From Enhydrobacter sp. (GTDB lineage Bacteria; Pseudomonadota; Alphaproteobacteria; Reyranellales; Reyranellaceae): DNA of 64,000 nucleotides. Positions within the stretch are counted from its first letter, which is position 1. The number at the start of each line of letters is the position of its first letter. A program made the translations under genes and the position numbers. The notes under the pieces were generated by a model. The model did no database searches. It had not been told where the DNA came from and worked only from the letters and a program-made list of their open reading frames with translations. Below, piece after piece: positions 46,347-55,183 of the stretch. Where the stretch lies: assembly GCA_025808875.1 (NCBI GenBank), contig CP075528.1:4586473-4650472 (forward strand), written 5' to 3'.

Positions 46347-48290
46347 TCATCCCCTCTGCCGCTGGACGCGGACGTAGTGGCCGGGCTGCACCTCGGTCCA
46401 GAAGGTCGGCACCTTGCCGTCGTCGCGGAACGGCGGCGGCCATGCCGACGGATCGGAGGCCTTGCCCTCCATCAGGGCACGCAGATCGAGGCGCTGGCCG
46501 GGGTCGGGCACCGGCACGGCCGACAGCAGCGCCTTGGTGTAGGGATGGATGGGATTGCGGAACAGCTCGCCCGACGGCGCGAGCTCGACCAGACGGCCGG
46601 CGCACATCACGGCGATGCGGTCGGCGATGTAGTCGACGACGGCGAGGTTGTGCGAGATGAACAGGTAGGTGAGACCGAGCTGGGCCTGCAGATCCTTGAG
46701 CAGGTTCAGGATCTGCGCCTGGATCGACACGTCGAGCGCCGAGACGGGTTCGTCGCAGATCACCATGTCGGGGCGCAGCGCCAGCGAGCGGGCGATGCCG
46801 ATCCTCTGTCGTTGCCCGCCCGAGAAGGAGTGCGGGTAGCGGTTGAGATGCCGGCGGTCGAGGCCGACCATCTCGAGGAGCTCGCTCACCATCTCGCGGC
46901 GATAGGCGTCGTCGCCGATGCGGTGGATGACCAGCGGCTCGACGAGGATGTCGTAGACGGTCATGCGCGGATTGAGCGAGCCGAACGGATCCTGGAAGAT
47001 GAATTGCAGCTTGCGCCGGAAGCGCTCGAGCTCCTCGCCCTGAAGCGACAGCACATCGATCTTGCGACCCCAGTCGTCGAACACGATGCGCGAACTGCCG
47101 TCGCCCGCGTCGGGCGAAACGCCGCGCATCAGCATCTTGCTGAGCGTGGTCTTGCCGCAGCCCGATTCGCCGACCAGCCCGAGGCATTCGCCGCGCTCGA
47201 CGTCGAAGGAGACGTCGTTGACCGCGCGCACCGTGCGCGTCGTGCCGCCGCCGATCAGCTGCTCGATCAAGGTGTCGGCCTTGCGGATGGTGAAGGTCTT
47301 GCTGACGTGCCGGACCTTGAGGACCGGCGCCTGCGGATTGAAGTTGGGGGTCGACTTGGTCTCCGGCTTCTCCTTGAGGAGATGGCCGGTCGCTGCCTTG
47401 ATCTCGCGGATCGGCACAAGCCGCTCGCCCGGCTGCATGTCGAAGCGCGGCACGGCATGCAGCAGCGCCTTCAGGTAGGGGTGCTGCGGGTCGGCGAAGA
47501 TGTCGCGCAGATCGCCCGATTCGACGACCTTGCCGCGATACATCACGACGACGTCGTCGGCGACGTTGGCGACCACGCCGAGATCGTGGGTGATCATCAG
47601 CAGCGCCATGCCAAGTTCCTTCTGCAGATCCTTCATGAGGCGCAGGATCTGGGCCTGGATGGTGACGTCGAGCGCGGTCGTCGGCTCGTCGGCGATCAGC
47701 AGCGCCGGCCGGCAGACCAGCGCCATGGCGATCATGGCGCGCTGGCGCAGGCCGCCGGACAGCTCGAACGGGTAGGTCCGCAGCGCCCGCTTGGGATCGG
47801 GAAAGCCGACCATGCGCAGCATGTCCCGGGTCAGTTCGTCGATCTCGGCGCGGGTGAGCTTGCGGCCGCTCTTGCCGCCGATGTGGCTGCCCGGCTGCGA
47901 GCCGTGCAGCTCGACCGCCTCGCCGATCTGGTCGCCGACGGTGTGCAGCGGCGACAGCGAGGTCATCGGCTCCTGGAAGATGATCGAGATCTCGCCGCCG
48001 CGGATGGTGCGTATCTCGGGGCCAGCCGGGTCGAGACGGGCGATGTCGATCATGCCGGTCCTGTCGCGCGGATCGTCGAACAGGATGGCGCCGGTCGTGA
48101 TCCTGGCAGAGCGCGGCAGCAAGCCCATGATCGCCTGGCTGCACACCGACTTGCCCGACCCCGATTCGCCGACCAGCGCGAGCGTGCCGCCCGGCGGCAG
48201 CGAGAAGCTCACGTCGTCGACGGCGCGAATGATGCCCTCGTGAACGCCGAACTCGATCGTCAGGTTCTCGACGCGCAGCAGGTCCTTCAT
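46347..48290 (-). CDS. Fused dual ABC ATPase of a peptide transporter (DppD-DppF/YejF-like)
   Basis: The 647-residue protein has two complete ABC ATPase halves. The first has Walker A VGESGSGKSVCSQAIMG, signature LSGGLRQRAMIAMAL and Walker B LLIADEPTTALD. The second has VGESGCGKTTLSKMLM, FSGGQRQRIGIARSL and MVICDEPVSALD. Each is followed by an oligopeptide-transporter C-terminal motif (PQHPYLKALL and PIHPYTKALL). YejF-type transporters use exactly this fused form. It overlaps the upstream membrane-protein gene by four bases. Confidence 0.92.
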   Translation of the reverse strand: MKDLLRVENLTIEFGVHEGIIRAVDDVSFSLPPGGTLALVGESGSGKSVCSQAIMGLLPRSARITTGAILFDDPRDRTGMIDIARLDPAGPEIRTIRGGEISIIFQEPMTSLSPLHTVGDQIGEAVELHGSQPGSHIGGKSGRKLTRAEIDELTRDMLRMVGFPDPKRALRTYPFELSGGLRQRAMIAMALVCRPALLIADEPTTALDVTIQAQILRLMKDLQKELGMALLMITHDLGVVANVADDVVVMYRGKVVESGDLRDIFADPQHPYLKALLHAVPRFDMQPGERLVPIREIKAATGHLLKEKPETKSTPNFNPQAPVLKVRHVSKTFTIRKADTLIEQLIGGGTTRTVRAVNDVSFDVERGECLGLVGESGCGKTTLSKMLMRGVSPDAGDGSSRIVFDDWGRKIDVLSLQGEELERFRRKLQFIFQDPFGSLNPRMTVYDILVEPLVIHRIGDDAYRREMVSELLEMVGLDRRHLNRYPHSFSGGQRQRIGIARSLALRPDMVICDEPVSALDVSIQAQILNLLKDLQAQLGLTYLFISHNLAVVDYIADRIAVMCAGRLVELAPSGELFRNPIHPYTKALLSAVPVPDPGQRLDLRALMEGKASDPSAWPPPFRDDGKVPTFWTEVQPGHYVRVQRQRG

Positions 48291-48793
48291 GCCACCTTGT
48301 CCTGCCCGGTCACCGAAATCCCCATCGATCGCAAGTTCGCCCGCGTCGCCTCGCTCAACTCCAGCCCGGCGGTCTCGGCCGCCTTCGCCGCCCGTTCGAC
48401 GATATCGTAGAAGCCCTCGAGGGAGGAATCGACCTTTACCACGCGGCCGCCCGCCGAACCGACGGCAAGTTGCATCCAGCCCCCCGTGCGGTCGCGCCTG
48501 GTCGAGTAGTAGCTGAGCTTCAGGCGGTCGACGCGGTTCCATTCGACCAGGGTGCCGGCCGGTCCGTCGGCGCACAGCGTGTCGGGGCCGAGGATATAGC
48601 GCGTCCGCTGGCGAATCGCGGTGCGCACGAAGAAGAGAGCGAACAGCAGGAAGCCGCCGCCCAGGAGCATGGCCAGCCAGCGATTGACGTCGAGCCCGAG
48701 CAACGGCGCGCCGCACAGGACGGCACCGATGGCCGCCCGGCCATAGTCGGCCAACAGCGCCTGCCGCGGATAGCGCAGATCGACCGAACTCAC
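48287..48793 (-). CDS. Hypothetical membrane protein (PH-like domain)
   Basis: The 168-residue protein has two hydrophobic segments near residues 20-52 (AAIGAVLCGAPLLGLDV, WLAMLLGGGFLLFALFFV) and a soluble part (RYILGPDTLCADGPAGTLVE, WNRVDRLKLSYYSTRRDRTG) resembling bacterial PH-like domains. No specific role is evident. It overlaps the ABC ATPase downstream and the deacetylase-like gene upstream by four bases each, so it links the glycan cluster and transporter transcripts. Confidence 0.7.
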   Translation of the reverse strand: MSSVDLRYPRQALLADYGRAAIGAVLCGAPLLGLDVNRWLAMLLGGGFLLFALFFVRTAIRQRTRYILGPDTLCADGPAGTLVEWNRVDRLKLSYYSTRRDRTGGWMQLAVGSAGGRVVKVDSSLEGFYDIVERAAKAAETAGLELSEATRANLRSMGISVTGQDKVA

Positions 48794-49557
48794 GCCCGCG
48801 CCTCCCCCGTCGCGAAAAGTTCACGCGCCGGTCGAATCCGAATGCCCGGCATCGTTGTGGTTCTCGCCCACAGGGACCTTAGGAAATTCCACGCTGGCTC
48901 GTCCATCGCAAGATGGTGGCTGAGCACACCCACGGGCTCGGCCGCGCCGGCCCGCGCCGCCGCGAGGGCCGCGACGAGAGCCGAGAGCGCCGCGTCGTCG
49001 CCGACAAAGCGACGTCCGCCCTTCCAGTCGATCAGGTCGACATGGGTATTGACCTGGCGCAGGCCGCGCACCGGTTCGAAGCGGCGCACGGCACCGAAGG
49101 TCGACAGGCCGCGAAAGCCGATCTCCGGCAGGGCCGGAACCAGCGCCGGGGCGATGCGGTTCCAGGGCGGCACCAGTACAGCAAGAGCGCGGGCCGGGAA
49201 GAGCCGCTCGAGCGCCAGCCATCCCGTGCCCAGTTCGCCCAACACAATCATGGCCGGCCGCTCGGGGCCGAGCTCGATCTTCCTGGCCGGCGGCACGGCA
49301 TGGTCGAGATGGGCGTAGCCGTGCTGCAGCAGATCGACGTCGGCTTCCTCCGCGAGACGCCGGGCCAGCGCATCGGTCGCAAGCGACGGCACGACCGCGA
49401 GCGCGAGCGGCACGCCCGTATCGCGGCGCAGCGCCAGCAGCCGATCGAGGGCGGGTGTCGCCTCGACCGCGTCGTCGTCGCGCCACCACAGCTCGGCGAC
49501 GCGGCCCATCTCCCGCCAGCGCGCGATCTCGTCGTCCAGGCGCTGCCAGCCAGTCAT
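48790..49557 (-). CDS. Polysaccharide-deacetylase-like protein
   Basis: This 255-residue protein of the glycoside hydrolase/deacetylase fold has the NodB-like WWRDDDAVEATPALDRLLAL (Asp-rich first motif), a histidine pair LLQHGYAHLDH, and VLVPPWNRIAPALVPALPE as the Arg/Trp motif. It probably deacetylates a cell-surface or lipid-linked sugar. It overlaps genes on both sides, within the leftward glycan operon. Confidence 0.8.
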   Translation of the reverse strand: MTGWQRLDDEIARWREMGRVAELWWRDDDAVEATPALDRLLALRRDTGVPLALAVVPSLATDALARRLAEEADVDLLQHGYAHLDHAVPPARKIELGPERPAMIVLGELGTGWLALERLFPARALAVLVPPWNRIAPALVPALPEIGFRGLSTFGAVRRFEPVRGLRQVNTHVDLIDWKGGRRFVGDDAALSALVAALAAARAGAAEPVGVLSHHLAMDEPAWNFLRSLWARTTTMPGIRIRPARELFATGEARA

Positions 49558-50687
49558 GACAGATGCCGTCGCAGGATCTCGGCGGTTGCCGTGGCGCCGC
49601 CGAGGTCGAAGGCGGGGAACGAGCGCAGCGACGGACCGCCGAGCGCGCTGCGGATGCCGGCCGCGAGGCTTTCACCGGTGAGCGGCTGGCGCGAGACGAC
49701 GGCGACGAGCCCGCGTTCGGCGAGCAACTCGGCGCGGTCGAGCTGTTCGGTCTCGCGCTCGGAAGCGAACGGCACCAGCACGGCGCGATCGGCGCAGCAC
49801 AGCGTCTCGACGACGGTGTTGTAGCCTGCCTGCGAGATTGACAGGCAGGCGTTCCTGAGCAGCCCCCGGAAATCCGGACGCGCCGGTTCGACGACGATGC
49901 CGGGATCGGCCGGCAGGGCGGCACGGGCCGCCGCCGGCAGGTTGTCGCCGACCAGGAGCCGCCAGCGCCGGTCGCCGAGCGGGCCGATCGACCGCGCCTC
50001 GACCGCGGCGTCGAGCAACGGCCGGCCCACCGCGCCACCGCCGGCTGAGACGACGACATCGCCCCTGCCCTCCTCGATCGTCGCGGCCGCGCCGTCGGCC
50101 TCGGCGACGTATCCGGTGTAGACGGCGCGATCCCTGATGCCGGCCCAACCGGCGAAGCTTCGCTCGAAGGGCACGAGACGGGGGTCGCCATGGACGAGCG
50201 CGAGATCGAAGGAGCGGAAAAGCTCGAGCGTCTGGGCGACGCGCTCGGCCGACATCGTGCGGCGCACCACGTCGCGCACCGACGCCACGAGCAGCGGCCG
50301 CGGACGAAGGGCGCGGGCTGCCTCCAGCAGCGGCAGCAGCTCGAAGCGCAGCTGCGTGCGGCCGAAGGGGAACTGCTCGGTGACGAGGATGGCGGGAGAT
50401 TCGGCGCGCAGGAGCTCCAGCAGCTCGCGCGTGCGTGCCGCCTTGAACGTCTCGTCGAGCGGCGTGCCGTCGAGCCGGGACAACTCGCGCAATCCTTCGT
50501 CGCGCGCGCGCAGCGGCGGCAGCTGGTGCAAGCGCGCCCTCCCGAGATCGAGGGCGAGCGGCGCCCCGCCCGACACCAGGAGCACGTCGAAGCCGGCCGA
50601 GGCGAGGGCGCGCGCCAGGGTGGCGGCGCGCCTGACATGGCCTATTCCCAGCAGGTGCTGGACGTAGAAGAAGACGCGCGGTTTCAC
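49554..50687 (-). CDS. MurG-like glycosyltransferase (GT28-type fold)
   Basis: The 377-residue protein has an N-terminal HLLGIGHVRRAATLARALAS (glycine-rich acceptor loop) and a C-terminal UDP-sugar-binding region: VVVSAGGGAVGRPLLDAAVE, then ACLSISQAGYNTVVETLCCA, then ERETEQLDRAELLAERGL. This matches the GT-B family near MurG/GT28. The start was set at GTG 50687 (valine then KPRVFFYVQ). A second MurG-like gene lies at 53781. The acceptor is unknown. Confidence 0.83.
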   Translation of the reverse strand: MKPRVFFYVQHLLGIGHVRRAATLARALASAGFDVLLVSGGAPLALDLGRARLHQLPPLRARDEGLRELSRLDGTPLDETFKAARTRELLELLRAESPAILVTEQFPFGRTQLRFELLPLLEAARALRPRPLLVASVRDVVRRTMSAERVAQTLELFRSFDLALVHGDPRLVPFERSFAGWAGIRDRAVYTGYVAEADGAAATIEEGRGDVVVSAGGGAVGRPLLDAAVEARSIGPLGDRRWRLLVGDNLPAAARAALPADPGIVVEPARPDFRGLLRNACLSISQAGYNTVVETLCCADRAVLVPFASERETEQLDRAELLAERGLVAVVSRQPLTGESLAAGIRSALGGPSLRSFPAFDLGGATATAEILRRHLS

Positions 50688-51283
50688 GGCGCGGCTTCCA
50701 GCGGCAGGTTCGGCAGGTCGAGCGCGACGGTGCCGTCGCGGCGCGCGACGAAGACGTGAAGCGCGCGCCAGTCGAGCTTGACGGGTTGGCGGCCTGTCAT
50801 GTCCCAGCCGGTCGCCAGGGCCAGCACGGCGCGCAGCACGGCCTTGTGGACCACGGCCACCGCGTGCTCGCCCGATGCGGCCCGTTCGGCCATCCAGCCG
50901 CCGACGCGCTCCATCACCTGGCGGGGCGATTCGCCGCCCGGCGGATGGAAGTCGAGGCCGAGTCGCTCGGCGGCGATGAACGATTCGCCGAGCGCCGCGC
51001 GCAGCTCGGCGACGCTGCGGCCCTCCCATATGCCGAAGCTCATCTCGCGCAGCCGCGATTCGATCGTGACGGGCACGTCGGGCCGCAGCAGCTCGGCGGT
51101 GCGCCGCGCACGCTGCAACGGACTGCACCAGCGCCGCCAGCCCGCGGCCGGCAGCGGCAGGCGCCAGGAACGCGCCAGCGCCTCGCCCCGCGCGTTGAGC
51201 GGCGTGTCGGTCATGCCCTGCAGCCGACCCGCTTCGTTCCAATCGGTCGGCGCATGACGCATGAGGGCCAGGCGCACCGTCAC
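50684..51283 (-). CDS. Histidine phosphatase superfamily (phosphoglycerate mutase-like) protein
   Basis: The 199-residue protein has the RHG-type motif LALMRHAPTDWNEAGRLQG, SPLQRARRTAELL, a Glu in LREMSFGIWEG and the second catalytic His in VAVVHKAVLRAVL. It is a small-molecule or sugar phosphatase. The start is GTG 51283, overlapping the upstream GT4 stop. Its place inside the glycosyltransferase run suggests dephosphorylation of a glycan intermediate. Confidence 0.87.
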   Translation of the reverse strand: MTVRLALMRHAPTDWNEAGRLQGMTDTPLNARGEALARSWRLPLPAAGWRRWCSPLQRARRTAELLRPDVPVTIESRLREMSFGIWEGRSVAELRAALGESFIAAERLGLDFHPPGGESPRQVMERVGGWMAERAASGEHAVAVVHKAVLRAVLALATGWDMTGRQPVKLDWRALHVFVARRDGTVALDLPNLPLEAAP

Positions 51284-52380
51284 GCGAATGCTCCCAAGGC
51301 CGCCGCCAGGGCACGGGCCGCGACCGATTCGGAATGATGCGCGCGCACGCGGCGCGCGGCGGCCAAACCCATCTCGCGGCGCAAGAGCGGGTCGTCGAGC
51401 AGGCGCCGTGTGGCCCGCTCGAACGCCGCGACGTCGCCCGGCGGGACGAGGATTCCGGTCGTGCCGTCGGCCACCACGGCGGGCACGCCGCCGGAGCGGC
51501 CGGCCACGACCGGCAGGCCGCAGGCCTGCGCCTCGAGAAAGGCCATGCCGTAGGCCTCGTTGATCGCCGGCCACAGATAGATGTCGGCGGCGCCGTAGAG
51601 AGCCGGCAGGGCCGCGCGCGCGGCGACGCCGTGGAATCTCACGCGATCACCAAGACACGCCATCGCCGCCTCGACCTGCCCCCGCGCCGGTCCATCGCCG
51701 ACGACGGCCAGCCGCCACGACCGGTCGAGCAGTCGCGCCAGCGCCTGGGCGAGGACGCGATAGGATTCGAGCTTGTCGCGCGCGCGCATCATGCCGACGG
51801 CGAGCAGCACCGGCGGATCGTTCGCGCCGTGCGGGGCCGCCAGGAATGGCGCGGTGTCGACGAAAGGCGGCAGCCAGCGCTGGCGGGCGCCGACGCGCAG
51901 GCGCGAGCGCACGCCGGCGACGTCGCGGGGGTTCACCGTCAGCACCAGGTCGGCAGCCGCCAGGGCGCGCTCGGCGCCGCGATGGCCGAGCCGCGTCGTG
52001 CCCTGCGCCCGGCGGAGCGAATGCGACGCCTCGGCAAGCACATAGGGCACGCCCGTCGCACGGCTCACAATCGGACCCAGCCAATCGGGCTTGCGGTAGT
52101 AGGAGTGGTAGGTGAACCAGAGATCGAAGCGCTCGGGATGACGCGGCGGCAGAGCCCGCCATCGCTCGACCAGATGCCGCGCCTGGACGCGCGCGCGCCG
52201 CTCGTGGGCGAGCTGCTCGGCCGGCGACGGCACGCCGGCGGGCACGCGGCTGGACGGCGGCATCACCACGCGATGGCCGAGCCGCGCGAGCAGCCGCAAC
52301 AAGCCCCGCGCCATCTCGCGATCGCCCGACGGCACCGGATGATCGGGCGGCTTGAGCGGCGTGTGGAACAAAATACGCAT
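51280..52380 (-). CDS. Glycosyltransferase family 4 protein
   Basis: This 366-residue GT-B enzyme has PSGDREMARGLLRLLARLGH (N-terminal acceptor loop) and LAVVGDGPARGQVEAAMACL. The GT4 donor motif ADIYLWPAINEAYGMAFLEA-QACGLPVV (E-x7-E) is followed by AGRSGGVPAVVADGTTGILV. It transfers sugar from a nucleotide donor. The exact product is unknown. Confidence 0.9.
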   Translation of the reverse strand: MRILFHTPLKPPDHPVPSGDREMARGLLRLLARLGHRVVMPPSSRVPAGVPSPAEQLAHERRARVQARHLVERWRALPPRHPERFDLWFTYHSYYRKPDWLGPIVSRATGVPYVLAEASHSLRRAQGTTRLGHRGAERALAAADLVLTVNPRDVAGVRSRLRVGARQRWLPPFVDTAPFLAAPHGANDPPVLLAVGMMRARDKLESYRVLAQALARLLDRSWRLAVVGDGPARGQVEAAMACLGDRVRFHGVAARAALPALYGAADIYLWPAINEAYGMAFLEAQACGLPVVAGRSGGVPAVVADGTTGILVPPGDVAAFERATRRLLDDPLLRREMGLAAARRVRAHHSESVAARALAAALGAFA

Positions 52381-52441
52381 GTCTCCGTCCTGCTCCTCCC
52401 CCCGCTAGGGCAAGAGGTGGGGAGAGGAAATAAAGAGGGAG

Positions 52442-53749
52442 CTACTCCGCCGCACGGGCCTCCGGGGTCTCGATCTGGGGCGCGAGCTCGGCGGCACGCG
52501 GCTGGCCGAGGGCGCGGGCGATCCAGTCGACGCCGGCTTCGTAGGAGAAGCGCGTGCGCACGATCTCGTTGGCGCGCGCGCCGAAGCGCAACCGGAGTTC
52601 GGGATTGCGGGCGAGCGTCTCCAGCGCGACCGCGAGCTGGCCGGGCGACGCCGGATCGGCCAGCAGGCCGTTGTCGTTGTCGGCGATGAACTCGCCGATC
52701 GCCGCCGAACGCGTGGAGACGATCGCCATGTGCTGGTAACCGGCCTCCTGCAGGACGTTCGGCATGCCCTCGCGATCGCCGTCGTCGGCCGTCTTGCTGG
52801 CAAGCACGAAGATGTCGGCGCGCTTGTAGGCGGCGAAGACCTCGGCCTGCGGCCTGGCGCCGTGCCAGGTGCAACGCTCGGCGATGCCGAGCCCGGCCGC
52901 CATTTCCTCGAACGAATCGCCCAGCACGCCGGCGCCGATATGCTCGAAGCGCCAGTGCAGGTCCTTGGGCAGGTGCGCGAGGGCCTGAAGCAGATCGTCG
53001 TAGCCCTTCTTGGCGACCCGGCGGCCGACCGAGAGGATCACCACAGGATCGGCGGGATCGGAGCCATCGCGTCGCGACCGCGCCCCGGGCCCGGAGACAG
53101 GCGGCGGCGGCGGCAGGTTGGCGAGATCGAGGCCGTGATAGACGAGGCGCAGCCGCCCTCGGTCGGAAACCAGCTCGTTCAGGCGGCCGAGGCCGTAGCG
53201 CGTGCAGGTAATCAGCCAGTCGACGTCGGCGAGCTTGTCGCGCAGCTCCCACTCCTGGCTGGTCCAGATATCCTTGGCATGCGCCGAAGCGCTCCACGGC
53301 AGGCCGCGCATGAGCGCCGCATAGCGTGTCGCCGATGCCGGCGTATGGATGAAGTGGGCATACATGCGCTCGATGCCGCGAGGCATCTCGGCCGCCAGCA
53401 CCAGGCCCTGACCGAAGCGCCTGACGCGGTTGGGCGTGCGGTCGCGCCACAGGTCCTTCAGGAAGCGGGCGCGCGCCGTGCGATAGCCGGGCAGCCGGCG
53501 CGCCTTCCACCATGCCTTGAGCACACGAAGCGGATCGTTCTTGAGATATTCCGGCAGGTAGACGATCGGTGCCTTGACCCGCGCATGGACGGGATGGATC
53601 GCGGGATCGGTCGGCAGGCGCAGCGAATAGATGACGAGCTTCAGTCCGCGCGCCTCCAGCCCGGCCATCTCCTGGGCGATGAAGGTTTCCGACAGGCGTG
53701 GCCAGCACTTCACCACCACGGCGATGCGGGCGTCATTTCCATCCGACAT
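52442..53749 (-). CDS. Glycosyltransferase family 4 (WcaL/colanic-acid type)
   Basis: The 435-residue protein has CWPRLSETFIAQEMAGLEAR at the N-terminus, the hallmark of colanic-acid-type GT4 enzymes. It also has SAHAKDIWTSQEWELRDKL, VGRRVAKKGYDDLLQALAHL and the donor site EGMPNVLQEAGYQHMAIVST. The start ATG 53749 gives MSDGNDARI. It lies 31 bases after the upstream MurG-like gene and 61 bases before the GT4 gene at 52380. Confidence 0.9.
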   Translation of the reverse strand: MSDGNDARIAVVVKCWPRLSETFIAQEMAGLEARGLKLVIYSLRLPTDPAIHPVHARVKAPIVYLPEYLKNDPLRVLKAWWKARRLPGYRTARARFLKDLWRDRTPNRVRRFGQGLVLAAEMPRGIERMYAHFIHTPASATRYAALMRGLPWSASAHAKDIWTSQEWELRDKLADVDWLITCTRYGLGRLNELVSDRGRLRLVYHGLDLANLPPPPPVSGPGARSRRDGSDPADPVVILSVGRRVAKKGYDDLLQALAHLPKDLHWRFEHIGAGVLGDSFEEMAAGLGIAERCTWHGARPQAEVFAAYKRADIFVLASKTADDGDREGMPNVLQEAGYQHMAIVSTRSAAIGEFIADNDNGLLADPASPGQLAVALETLARNPELRLRFGARANEIVRTRFSYEAGVDWIARALGQPRAAELAPQIETPEARAAE

Positions 53750-53780
53750 GAAACACCGAACTCTATTGAGACTGTTGGCT

Positions 53781-55013
53781 TCAGACCCGTGCCGCGACCG
53801 GACGCTCGACCGACGCCGGCCCACGGTGCGGATGGGCGATGGCGCGCCCGACGAGACGGCAGACGTTGGGCAGGCCGTCGAGCAGCCCAGGCACGATCGC
53901 GTCGCTCGGCAGGCCCTGCTGCGGCAGCTGGCGCAAGGCCGTCGCCATGACGTGCGGATCGCGGCCGCGCTCGGGATCGAGCATATCGACGAGGCCGGCA
54001 TCGCGCGCCGCCTCCGCGCGGATGAACTGCTCGAGCCGCGGCCGCGTGCGCGGCACGATCACGGCCTTCTTGTCGAACGACAGGATCTCGCAGAACGTGT
54101 TGTAGCCGCCCATCGAGACGACGCCGACGGCGCGGTCCATCAGCGCGCCGAGATGGTTGGTGAAGGTGAGCGTGCGGATGTGGGGAAACCTCGCCGCGCG
54201 TTCCCTGAACCCCTCGCGCGCCGCCGCCGACATGAACGGGCCGAACACGACGACGGCGCCATAGGGAATGTTCGCATCGGCCTCGTAGGCCCGCAGCACC
54301 CAGTCGATCAGATCCTCGCCGTCGCCGCCGCCGCCGGCGGTGACGAGCACGAAGGGAGCGTCGCTCTCCTCGAGCTCGTGCGGGATGTCGGCATGCTGCG
54401 GCAGGTCGCGCCTGAGATAGCCCGTGTAGACGGTCTTGTGGGTCACCGACGGCGGCAGATCGATGCCCACCATGGGATTGCACAGATGCGGCAGGCCATA
54501 GACCCAGACCTCGTCGTAGAGGTCGCGCAACGCCGGAACGACGTGCTTGCGCTGCCACTCCGCCGCCAGGGCGGCGGGATCGTCCATCACGTCGCGCAGG
54601 CCCATGACCAGCGGCGTGCCGCGCGACTTCAGCAGCTCGAGGGTCGGCAGGACCTCGCCACGCAGGCCGAGCGGCTCCTTGTCGACGATGAACAGATCGG
54701 GCCTGTAGATATCGGCGGTGTCGCGGATGATCCGGGTGCGGATCTCCAGGGTGTGCTCGACGCCGACCCGCAGATTGGCCGAGTCGTACTCGCCGCTCAG
54801 CTGCTTGACCACGCCCGGGATGCGCACGAAATCGATCCCGGACCGGAATTCGTAGGAGCCGATGACCGGCGAGCCCGAAATGATCAGGACCGAGATCGAG
54901 CTGTCGGCGCCGACGATGGCATTGGCGATGGTGCGGCAGCGGCTGACATGGCCGAGCCCGAACGAGTCATGGCTGTACAGCAGCACACGTTTAGGCCGGC
55001 CGCTCGCGGGCAT
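53781..55013 (-). CDS. MurG-like glycosyltransferase
   Basis: The 410-residue protein starts RVLLYSHDSFGLGHVSRCRT. It also has VLVTAGGGGDGEDLIDWVLR, VGVVSMGGYNTFCEILSFDK and RTRPRLEQFIRAEAARDAGL, the GT28-like donor region. It is related to the gene at 49554. First gene of the leftward glycan run and divergent from the ABC protein gene. The substrate is unknown. Confidence 0.85.
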   Translation of the reverse strand: MPASGRPKRVLLYSHDSFGLGHVSRCRTIANAIVGADSSISVLIISGSPVIGSYEFRSGIDFVRIPGVVKQLSGEYDSANLRVGVEHTLEIRTRIIRDTADIYRPDLFIVDKEPLGLRGEVLPTLELLKSRGTPLVMGLRDVMDDPAALAAEWQRKHVVPALRDLYDEVWVYGLPHLCNPMVGIDLPPSVTHKTVYTGYLRRDLPQHADIPHELEESDAPFVLVTAGGGGDGEDLIDWVLRAYEADANIPYGAVVVFGPFMSAAAREGFRERAARFPHIRTLTFTNHLGALMDRAVGVVSMGGYNTFCEILSFDKKAVIVPRTRPRLEQFIRAEAARDAGLVDMLDPERGRDPHVMATALRQLPQQGLPSDAIVPGLLDGLPNVCRLVGRAIAHPHRGPASVERPVAARV

Positions 55014-55183
55014 TAAGTCTTCTCTCCCCCTTGCCGAGGGCCGCTCCCGCCCCGACCGGTATAATGCGGCCGACTATGCCATAACGGGCAAGCCGCGCGA
55101 AAGCCCGGCCCCGATTGCAAAAAATCTAATGTAATCAATGGGCTGATCGAATATAGGTGGCTCGGGGGGAACCGCGGATTCCG

